A stretch of DNA of 5,241 nucleotides from CAZYMF01 sp964648215. GTDB taxonomy: Bacteria > Desulfobacterota > Binatia > HRBIN30 > JACQVA1. The translations under genes and the position numbers were made by a program. The notes under the pieces were generated by a model. It did not search any database. It was not told the DNA's origin and was given only the letters and a program-made list of their open reading frames with translations. Each line of letters begins with the position of its first letter. Position 1 is the first letter of the stretch. Below are positions 1-5,241 of the stretch, piece by piece. The stretch lies in NCBI GenBank assembly GCA_964648215.1, contig CAZYMF010000292.1, positions 1 through 5,241 of the forward strand. The letters are read 5' to 3'.

Positions 1-14
1 GGGAGAAGGAACCG
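1..14. repeat. Possible right arm of an intergenic inverted repeat, cut by the window edge
   Basis: The window opens with GGGAGAAGGAACCG. Its first nine bases are the exact reverse complement of CCTTCTCCC at 5230-5238, and GGGAGAAGG is the usual closing arm of the CCCTCATCCTGACCTTCTCCC-like repeats that occur between genes in many proteobacteria (recalled from general knowledge, not searched). The opening arm would lie left of the window, so the identification rests on a nine-base match and is weak. It sits about 40 bases beyond the stop codon of the minus-strand lipoprotein gene, where such repeats commonly occur. Confidence 0.25.
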
Positions 15-50
15 TAGTCCGATACGTCGCCGTAATTACGAAATCGAGTA

Positions 51-476
51 CTAAGGGACCGGCTCCCGCGTCGGCAGCACCACCGTCTTGATCCCGGTGA
101 TGACGATGTGAGCCGCCTTGCGGCCGTCCGGCAGGGTAAGACGGCCGCTCGAGGTGAACTGCACGTCCAACATCTGCCCCTTGAAGCGCTGCGCGATCGT
201 GGCATCCGCCGGCTTGCCGTACACGAGCACGACGCGTTGTGCGTGATCGGTCGGATCGGCCAACTCCAGCCACGTGCCTTGGGGCGCCGCACCGACGTCG
301 ATCACGTAGGCTCGCAGATGCAACTGGCCGGCGGGGAACTCGGCACCGTCCTCGATCGTCACCCGACGCAGACGACGAAACGCCGAGTCGGGGACCGGTC
401 CGGCGGCGGGACGACAGCCGGCAAACCCGACCAGCAACAACAACAGCCCCATCCACCTCGGCCACCCCGATCGCAT
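51..476 (-). CDS. Small putative lipoprotein of unknown function, possible OB-like beta fold
   Basis: This predicted 141-residue protein is not one I recognise. The chosen ATG (476-474) is preceded by AGAGGG (490-485 on the minus strand) at an 8-nt spacing. It gives a compact type II signal peptide: Arg2 and Arg7, a run of five leucines, then a lipobox ending F-A-G-C with the lipidated cysteine at residue 21. Phe at -3 of the lipobox is slightly unusual. The frame stays open upstream to 575, but earlier starts (such as 506) place extra residues ahead of the signal and lack as good a ribosome site. After a short Pro/Ala linker, the mature part shows alternating beta-strand-like segments: LHLRAYVIDV (about 52-61), TWLELAD (68-74), RVVLVYG (81-87), LDVQF (103-107) and AHIVITGIKTVV (122-133). 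The pattern resembles an OB fold of the tRNA_anti type; this is inference from pattern only. It is divergent from the efflux operon, so a functional link is possible but unproven. Confidence 0.72.
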   Translation of the reverse strand: MRSGWPRWMGLLLLLVGFAGCRPAAGPVPDSAFRRLRRVTIEDGAEFPAGQLHLRAYVIDVGAAPQGTWLELADPTDHAQRVVLVYGKPADATIAQRFKGQMLDVQFTSSGRLTLPDGRKAAHIVITGIKTVVLPTREPVP

Positions 477-684
477 CGCATCGCCCTCTACTCGACCCCA
501 TGTCATGCCCGGCGCCGCGCGGCAAGTCGACCTCCGGGAATCCGGGGATTTGACACAGTGAGGCGCTTGCCCCACCTTGGTACGGACGGCGAAAGCAACC
601 GGTTTTTGCCTGGAAACTGCTCATCCCCTATTGCGGCCCCGTTGGCACTCCGTTACTTATCGAACTGACCGGTCAGTATTGAAA
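477..684. promoter_or_regulatory. Divergent intergenic region between the lipoprotein gene and the efflux operon
   Basis: These 208 bases should carry the promoters of both flanking genes. The part nearest the efflux operon (about 640-690) is visibly richer in A/T than the surrounding DNA, as expected of a promoter. A weak sigma70-like candidate on the plus strand is TTGCGG (631-636), a 17-nt spacer and TACTTA (654-659); it would start transcription around 666, inside the palindrome at 664-677. The match to consensus is poor and other choices are possible. I found no convincing promoter for the minus-strand gene. A plus-strand reading frame across this region from a TTG at 577 is open but has no ATG before 685 and no signal-peptide features, so I treat it as non-coding. 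Confidence 0.5.
664..677. promoter_or_regulatory. Perfect 14-bp palindrome, probable TetR-family operator for the efflux operon
   Basis: ACTGACCGGTCAGT reads identically on both strands with no mismatch and no spacer. Gapless palindromes with a GACCGGTC core are typical binding sites of TetR-family repressors, which commonly control RND pumps. The site ends 7 nt before the adaptor start codon at 685, so a bound repressor would cover the likely transcription start and block the operon. No TetR gene lies in the window, so the regulator is inferred. It may be encoded just beyond an edge or be unlinked. The palindrome is seen directly; its function is inference. Confidence 0.6.
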
Positions 685-1863
685 ATGAGTCGTCCCGCTC
701 GCATCGCCCCCCCCTCCCTCGGTCGTCTCACTCCGCTCCTCGTCGGCGTGGTTACCCTGCTCAGCGCGTGCTCGTCGGGCAGCGGAGGCACCGGCGCGGC
801 GGGGCGCCACGACACTTCCGCGCCGGTGCCGGTGACGGTCGCCACGGTCGTGCAGAAGGACGTTCCCATCCAGGTCCGCGCCATCGGCAACGTGGATGCG
901 TACTCGACGGTGACGATCAAGTCGCAGGTGGCGGGACAGATTGCGAAGGTGCACTTCCGCGAAGGGCAGGAGGTGAAGCAGGGCGACCTGCTGTTCACTC
1001 TCGATCCGCGCACCTTCGAGGCCGCGCTGCATCAAACGGAGGCGAACCTGGCGCGAGACGAGGCCGAGGCGAAGAACGCCCGGGTCGAGGCCAAACGTCT
1101 CGACACGCTCCTGGCGCAGGGCTTCGTTTCCCGCGACGAGTACGACCAGGCCCAGACCCAGGCCCTCTCCCTGGAGGCGGCCGTGCGCGCCGATCGGGCG
1201 GCGGTCGAGAACGCCAAGCTGAAGCTGCAGTACTGCTACATTCGCTCGCTGATCGACGGCCGCATCGGCCGCATCCTGGTTCATGCCGGCAACGTGGTGA
1301 AGGACAACGACACCGCACTCGCCGTGATCAACCAGATGCGGCCGATCTACGTGAGCTTCTCGGTTCCCGAGCAGGATCTGCCCGAGATCCAGCGACGGGA
1401 GGCACAGGGGACGCTGGCCGTGCGCGCCTTCGTCGGTCACAACGACGGCGACCCGGTCGCGGGCGAGCTCAGCTTCATCAACAACACCGTCGACACCTCC
1501 ACCGGCACCATCCTGCTCAAGGGTCTGTTCAAGAACGAGGACGAGACGCTGTGGCCGGGGCAGTTCGTCGACGTCGCCCTGGTCCTGGGCGTGCATCGCA
1601 ACGCGATCGTGGCTCCCAGCGCCGCGGTTCAGACCGGCCAGCAAGGCCGCTACGTATTCGTCGTCGGCTCGGACATGGTGGCCAGCATCAAGCGCGTGGT
1701 GGTCGGGGACACCGTGGGCCAAGACGTCGTAATTCAGCAGGGTCTGCAACCGCAGGAGACCGTCGTCACCGACGGACAGGTGCGCCTGGTTCCGGGCATG
1801 AAAGTCGAGATCAAGGAGAGCGGCGCCGGCGCGCCGACACCCGGCGCCGGACCGAGCGCCTGA
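685..1863 (+). CDS. RND efflux periplasmic adaptor (membrane-fusion protein), MdtA-like lipoprotein
   Basis: This 392-residue adaptor bridges an RND permease and an outer-membrane channel in the periplasm. The start is ATG 685 because it gives a lipoprotein signal at once: Arg-containing N-terminus, hydrophobic LTPLLVGVVTLL, and lipobox L-S-A-C with Cys29. No in-frame ATG occurs upstream and no Shine-Dalgarno sequence is seen. Domains follow the family order: first half of the lipoyl domain (about 76-107, VTIKSQVAGQIAKVHFREGQ, then GDLLFTLD), alpha-helical hairpin (109-180, rich in Ala, Glu and Arg), second lipoyl half (187-209, DGRIG to AGNVV), beta-barrel (219-304, PIYVSFSVPEQDL to WPGQFVDV) and membrane-proximal domain (309-376, APSAAVQTG to VRLVPGMKVEI). 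The sequence resembles E. coli MdtA throughout. A Gly/Ala/Pro tail ends the protein. The lipoyl return motif, usually S-P-x-D-G, reads S-L-I-D-G (188-192). The permease gene follows after 10 nt, so the two are cotranscribed. Substrates cannot be read from the sequence. Confidence 0.95.
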   Translation: MSRPARIAPPSLGRLTPLLVGVVTLLSACSSGSGGTGAAGRHDTSAPVPVTVATVVQKDVPIQVRAIGNVDAYSTVTIKSQVAGQIAKVHFREGQEVKQGDLLFTLDPRTFEAALHQTEANLARDEAEAKNARVEAKRLDTLLAQGFVSRDEYDQAQTQALSLEAAVRADRAAVENAKLKLQYCYIRSLIDGRIGRILVHAGNVVKDNDTALAVINQMRPIYVSFSVPEQDLPEIQRREAQGTLAVRAFVGHNDGDPVAGELSFINNTVDTSTGTILLKGLFKNEDETLWPGQFVDVALVLGVHRNAIVAPSAAVQTGQQGRYVFVVGSDMVASIKRVVVGDTVGQDVVIQQGLQPQETVVTDGQVRLVPGMKVEIKESGAGAPTPGAGPSA

Positions 1864-1873
1864 GCCGCGCCCG

Positions 1874-4800
1874 ATGAACATCGCCGAACCTTTCATCCGC
1901 CGCCCCGTCGCGACCACGCTGATCATGCTGGCCGCGCTCCTGTTCGGCATCCTGGGATACCGCACGCTGCCCGTCAGCGATCTGCCCAACGTCGACTTCC
2001 CCACCCTGCTGGTCTCGGCGAGCCTGCCCGGCTCGAGCCCCGAGACCATGGCGTCGTCGGTGGCGACGCCGCTCGAGCGACAGTTCTCGACCATCGCCGG
2101 CGTGGCCTCGATGAACTCGGTGAACTCGATCGGCACGACGCAGATCACGTTGCAGTTCGATCTCGACCGCAGCATCGACGGCGCCGCGCAGGACGTCCAG
2201 GCGGCCATCACCCAGGCCGCGCCGCTGCTGCCGCCGGGCATGCCCAATCCCCCGACCTTCCGCAAGGTGAACCCGGCTGATCAGCCGATTCTCTACATCA
2301 GCCTGACGTCGGCGACGCTGCCGTTGTGGACGCTCAACGAGTACGGCGACACCCTGATGGCGCAGCGCATGTCGATGGTGAACGGCGTGGCGCAGGTGCA
2401 GGTCTTCGGCTCGCAGAAATACGCGGTGCGGATCAAGCTCGATCCCAACGCCCTGGCCAGCCGCGGCATCGGCATCGACGAGGTGTCACAGGCGGTGAGC
2501 GCCGCCAACGTCAACCTGCCGACCGGCACGCTCCAGGGCCAGCATCGCCGGTTCACCGTGCAAGCCAGCGGCCAGCTCACCAGCGCCGAGCGCTACCGGC
2601 CGCTGATCGTCGCCTATCGCAACGGCTCGCCGGTCCGATTGGAGCAGCTCGGGCAGGTCGTCGACGGCGTCGAGGACGACAAGACGGCGTCCTGGTACGC
2701 CGACCCCGAGAGGGCCCAGCGCTCGGTCGTGCTCGCGGTGCAGCGCCAGCCGGGCACCAACACGGTGGCCGTGACCGAAGCCGTCAAGGACCTCTTGCCG
2801 GTGCTCGAGGAGCAGCTGCCACCCTCGGTTCAGGTCCATGTCCTGTTCGACCGCTCGGAGTCGATCCTGGCCTCGGTCACCGACGTGAAGTTCACCATGG
2901 TGCTGGCGCTGGCGCTGGTGGTGATGGTGATCTTTCTCTTCCTGCGCAACGTCTCGGCCACGGTGATTCCCAGCCTGGCGCTGCCGTTCTCGATCGTCGG
3001 CACGTTCGCGGTGATGTACCCGCTCGGCTTCAGCCTCGACAACCTGTCCTTGATGGCGCTGGTGCTGTCGATCGGCTTCGTCGTCGACGACGCCATCGTC
3101 ATGCTGGAGAATATCGTCCGTCACATGGAGATGGGCGAGCGACCGCTGGAGGCCGCCCTCAGCGGCTCGCGCGAGATCGGGTTCACGATTCTCTCCATGA
3201 CCCTGTCGTTGGCCGCCGTCTTCATTCCGGTCCTGTTCATGCCCGGCATCCTGGGGCGGCTGTTCAACGAGTTCGCGGTGACGATTTGCATCGCCATTCT
3301 CATCTCGGGCGTGGTTTCCCTCACCCTCACGCCGATGCTGTGCAGCCGCTTTCTGCGCTCGCACGCCGGCGAGCGGCACAGCCGCCTCTACGACGCCTCC
3401 GAGCGCTTCTTCGACGGCCTGCGGCACCTCTACGAGCGCAGCCTGAAGGCCGTGCTGCGCCATCGCCCGATCACCCTGGCGGCCTCGCTGGTCTTGCTGG
3501 GGGCCACGGCGTACCTGTTCGTGCACGTGCCCAAGGGCTTCATCCCCAACGAGGACCAAGGCGCGATCTTCGCCATGACCGAGGCCTCGCAAGGGGTGTC
3601 CTTCGACGCCATGATCAAGGGCCAGCAGGCCGTGGCGGACATCGTGCGCGCGGACCCGGCGATCCGGGCGCTGTTCTCGACCGTGATCGGCAGCAACGCT
3701 TCCGCCGGCAGCACGCCCAACCAGGGGCGCATGTTCCTCCACCTGAAGCCGCGCTCCGAGCGTCCCAGCATCCACGATGTGATCGCCCGGCTGCGTCCCA
3801 AGGTCGCCGCGGTAACGGGCATGCGGGTCTTCATGCAAGAGCTGCCGTCGATCCGCATCGGCGGTCACCTGACCAAGAGCCAGTACCAGTACACCCTGCA
3901 GAGCCCGAACACACAGGAGCTCTACCGATCGTCGCAGGAGCTGGAGAAGCGCATGCGCGACATCCCCGGCCTGCTCGACGTGACCAGCGATCTGCAGACG
4001 CAGAACCCGCAGGTGAACGTCGAGATCGACCGCGATCGCGCCTCGCGCCTAGGGGTCACGGCGGAGCAGATCGAGAACGCCCTGTTCGACGCCTACGGGG
4101 ATCGTTGGATCTCGACCATCTACGCGCCCAACAACCAGTACAAGGTGATCATGCAGCTCGAGGACCGCTTCCAGCGTGATCCGGCGGCGCTGTCACTGCT
4201 CTACGTGCGGGCCGCCAACGGCACGCTGGTGCCGCTCAACGCGGTCGCGTCCTTGAGCGAAGGGGTGGGGCCGCTGACGGTGAACCACGCGGGTCAGCTG
4301 CCGGCGGTGACGATCTCCTTCAACCTGCAGGAAGGCACCTCCCTGGGGGAGGCGGTCGATCGCATCGAAGCGCTGGCACGGCACACCCTGCCGGCCACCG
4401 TGACCACGAGCTTCCAGGGCTCGGCGCAGGCTTTCCAGTCCTCGCTGACGGGGCTGTGGCTGCTGCTGCTGGCCGCCCTGTTGGTCATCTACATCGTGCT
4501 CGGCATCCTCTACGAGAGCTTCGTGCATCCGATCACGATTCTCTCCGGTCTGCCCTCGGCCGGCTTCGGCGCGCTGCTGACGCTGCTGCTCTTCCATATG
4601 GAGCTCAACATCTACGCCTTCGTCGGCATCATCATGCTGGTCGGCATCGTCAAGAAGAACGCGATCATGCAGATCGACTTCGCTCTCGAAGCCCAGCGCA
4701 AGGAGGGCAAGCCCACCCTCGATGCCATCTACGAGGGCTGCGTCATCCGTTTCCGTCCGATCATGATGACGACGATGGCGGCCATGTTCGGCGCCCTGCC

Positions 4801-5053
4801 GATCGCGCTCGGCCTCGGCGCCGGCGCCGAGGGGCGCCGGCCGCTGGGCATGGCGGTGGTCGGCGGCCTGCTCTTCTCGCAGCTGGTGACGCTGTATCTG
4901 ACGCCGGTCTACTACACCTACCTCGAAGCTCTGGAGGAGTTCATCGGCGGGCTGGGCCGGCGCTGGCGCCGTCACGCGACGGCGCCGACAGCCGAGCCAG
5001 CGTCAACCGGGGCCGAGGCGCCGGTGCAGCAGCGTGGCGCCGCCCGCACCTGA
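1874..5053 (+). CDS. RND multidrug efflux permease, HAE-1 family, MdtB/MdtC-like
   Basis: This 1059-residue inner-membrane protein should exchange protons for substrates and pass them to the adaptor; the length is normal for the family. The N-terminus MNIAEPFIRRPVATTLIMLAA starts TM1, as in MdtB and MdtC. The large periplasmic loop carries PETMASSVATPLER and the GMPNPPTFRKVNPAD stretch. TM2 starts near 340. TM4 contains GFVVDDAIVMLEN with the proton-relay pair Asp405-Asp406, TM10 contains GIVKKNAIMQIDF with Lys928, and Arg961 in RFRPIMMTTM precedes TM11; these match Asp407/Asp408, Lys940 and Arg971 of AcrB. The second periplasmic loop has PNEDQGAIFA and the MdtB/C-like GGHLTKSQYQYTLQ and STIYAPNNQY stretches. 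TM12 ends at PVYYTYLE and a polar tail of some 45 residues follows. The ATG lies 10 nt after the adaptor stop with no clear Shine-Dalgarno sequence, suggesting translational coupling. Only one permease is present, so a homotrimer is expected rather than the MdtB2C heterotrimer. No frameshift or missing key residue is seen. Confidence 0.97.
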   Translation: MNIAEPFIRRPVATTLIMLAALLFGILGYRTLPVSDLPNVDFPTLLVSASLPGSSPETMASSVATPLERQFSTIAGVASMNSVNSIGTTQITLQFDLDRSIDGAAQDVQAAITQAAPLLPPGMPNPPTFRKVNPADQPILYISLTSATLPLWTLNEYGDTLMAQRMSMVNGVAQVQVFGSQKYAVRIKLDPNALASRGIGIDEVSQAVSAANVNLPTGTLQGQHRRFTVQASGQLTSAERYRPLIVAYRNGSPVRLEQLGQVVDGVEDDKTASWYADPERAQRSVVLAVQRQPGTNTVAVTEAVKDLLPVLEEQLPPSVQVHVLFDRSESILASVTDVKFTMVLALALVVMVIFLFLRNVSATVIPSLALPFSIVGTFAVMYPLGFSLDNLSLMALVLSIGFVVDDAIVMLENIVRHMEMGERPLEAALSGSREIGFTILSMTLSLAAVFIPVLFMPGILGRLFNEFAVTICIAILISGVVSLTLTPMLCSRFLRSHAGERHSRLYDASERFFDGLRHLYERSLKAVLRHRPITLAASLVLLGATAYLFVHVPKGFIPNEDQGAIFAMTEASQGVSFDAMIKGQQAVADIVRADPAIRALFSTVIGSNASAGSTPNQGRMFLHLKPRSERPSIHDVIARLRPKVAAVTGMRVFMQELPSIRIGGHLTKSQYQYTLQSPNTQELYRSSQELEKRMRDIPGLLDVTSDLQTQNPQVNVEIDRDRASRLGVTAEQIENALFDAYGDRWISTIYAPNNQYKVIMQLEDRFQRDPAALSLLYVRAANGTLVPLNAVASLSEGVGPLTVNHAGQLPAVTISFNLQEGTSLGEAVDRIEALARHTLPATVTTSFQGSAQAFQSSLTGLWLLLLAALLVIYIVLGILYESFVHPITILSGLPSAGFGALLTLLLFHMELNIYAFVGIIMLVGIVKKNAIMQIDFALEAQRKEGKPTLDAIYEGCVIRFRPIMMTTMAAMFGALPIALGLGAGAEGRRPLGMAVVGGLLFSQLVTLYLTPVYYTYLEALEEFIGGLGRRWRRHATAPTAEPASTGAEAPVQQRGAART

Positions 5054-5094
5054 GTACTGCCTTGCGGAAATGCGACGACGTATCTTGATGGGCT

Positions 5095-5114
5095 TCCTCT
5101 CCCGGATGAGAGGA
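5095..5114 (+). terminator. Short hairpin after the efflux operon, weak terminator candidate
   Basis: TCCTCTC (5095-5101) can pair fully with GAGAGGA (5108-5114) around a six-base loop CCGGAT. It begins 42 nt after the permease stop codon, a sensible place for operon termination. No T-run follows (the next bases are TCGAGGTCAGGGGG), so it is not a canonical intrinsic terminator. It could instead be an RNA-stabilising hairpin, or chance. Confidence 0.25.
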
Positions 5115-5136
5115 TCGAGGTCAGGGGGATTGAACG

Positions 5137-5229
5137 ATGCCGGAGGCCACCATTGTCCGATCTCGACCACCGGATGAAGAGACCAACGAGGTTCGGCTTT
5201 GCCGCTCGATTTCATCCCCCTCATCCTGA
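5137..5229 (+). other. Possible 30-codon small ORF with a Shine-Dalgarno-like sequence
   Basis: ATG at 5137 is preceded by AGGGGG (5123-5128) at an 8-nt spacing, a better ribosome-site match than either efflux gene has. It opens a 30-residue frame beginning MPEATIVRSRPPDEETNEVR and ending at TGA 5227-5229. The product is polar, has no signal or membrane segment, and resembles nothing I know. Its last codons and stop fall inside the repeat-like sequence at 5216-5238, which argues that this is either the decayed start of a gene or a chance frame. The rest of 5054-5241 holds no other gene I can support. Confidence 0.15.
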
Positions 5230-5238
5230 CCTTCTCCC
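5216..5238. repeat. Partial intergenic repeat of the CCCCTCATCCTGACCTTCTCCC type
   Basis: The sequence runs CCCCCTCATCCTGACC (5216-5231) followed by TTCTCCC (5232-5238). It closely matches a class of repeats recalled from intergenic regions of many proteobacterial genomes, in which this C-rich arm is followed by a short loop and a GGGAGAAGG-like return arm, forming a hairpin. Only one arm is in the window; the other would lie to the right of 5241. Identification is by recall, not by search. Such elements usually lie just past the ends of genes, consistent with the position about 160 bases after the permease stop. Confidence 0.45.
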
Positions 5239-5241
5239 ATC

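Noticed and set aside
31..40. Palindrome CGTAATTACG beyond the lipoprotein stop codon
   Set aside because: A 10-bp palindrome with no room for a loop and no T-run is not a terminator. With the left flank missing it cannot be tied to a promoter.
108..668. Plus-strand frame opposite the lipoprotein gene
   Set aside because: The opposite strand has a lipoprotein signal peptide and ribosome site, while this frame is a low-complexity Arg/Gln/Pro translation without a signal or motif.
577..684. 36-residue N-terminal extension of the adaptor from a TTG codon
   Set aside because: The extension would bury the lipoprotein signal peptide, would run through the operator palindrome and begins at a rare start codon. 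ATG 685 fits the family.
1821..1850. Two copies of CGGCGCCGG near the end of the adaptor gene
   Set aside because: They arise from Gly/Ala/Pro codons in a low-complexity tail and carry no further structure.
673..2265. Long minus-strand open frame (530 codons) opposite the adaptor and permease start
   Set aside because: It is antisense to two clearly recognisable genes. The translation is rich in Arg, Gly, Asp and His without domain structure, as expected from the complement of high-GC coding sequence.
2486..3868. Long minus-strand open frame (460 codons) opposite the permease
   Set aside because: The translation is dominated by His, Asp, Glu, Gln and Arg, a typical antisense shadow of GC-rich membrane-protein codons, with no recognisable motif.
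2326..4179. 617-codon plus-strand frame overlapping the permease in another phase
   Set aside because: Arg/Ala/Gly/His-rich out-of-frame translation of a well-conserved RND permease, with no independent domain.
5003..5224. 73-codon minus-strand frame overlapping the 3' end of the permease gene
   Set aside because: It overlaps the permease tail by about 50 bases, starts inside the repeat-like sequence and has no recognisable motif or ribosome site.
1..5241. Search for tRNA or rRNA genes, CRISPR arrays, insertion sequences, riboswitches and phage genes
   Set aside because: No tandem spaced repeats, transposase motifs, tRNA-like cloverleaf or conserved riboswitch elements were seen by eye on either strand.

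Overview
The window reads as a high-GC (roughly two thirds G+C by eye) chromosomal segment of a Gram-negative bacterium, most likely a proteobacterium. The reasons are a tripartite-type RND efflux operon, two proteins with lipoprotein signal peptides, strong G/C preference at third codon positions, and a CCCCTCATCCTGACC-type intergenic repeat at the right edge. Nothing in the sequence fixes the genus.

Layout. Positions 1-50 are the edge of an intergenic region. Positions 51-476 (minus strand) encode a small lipoprotein of unknown function with a possible OB-like beta fold. Positions 477-684 form a divergent intergenic region containing a perfect 14-bp palindrome, ACTGACCGGTCAGT, of the type bound by TetR-family repressors. 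It ends 7 nt before the first efflux gene. Positions 685-1863 encode an MdtA-like membrane-fusion (periplasmic adaptor) lipoprotein. Positions 1874-5053 encode an MdtB/MdtC-like RND inner-membrane permease with all visible proton-relay residues. Positions 5054-5241 are non-coding or nearly so, with a short hairpin, a 30-codon ORF with a good Shine-Dalgarno-like sequence, and a partial intergenic repeat.

How the genes work together. The two plus-strand genes, 10 nt apart, form one operon for a proton-driven efflux pump. The permease should capture substrate from the periplasm or membrane and the adaptor should link it to an outer-membrane channel. No outer-membrane factor and no TetR regulator lie inside the window, so the channel must be encoded outside it (beyond an edge or elsewhere in the genome), and the regulator is either nearby or unlinked. 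Unlike E. coli mdtABC, only one permease is seen. No evidence of an undescribed system was found: the core is a conventional RND pump. The points of interest are the operator so close to the start codon, the lack of Shine-Dalgarno sequences in the pump operon, the uncharacterised divergent lipoprotein, and the repeat-like sequences at both edges.
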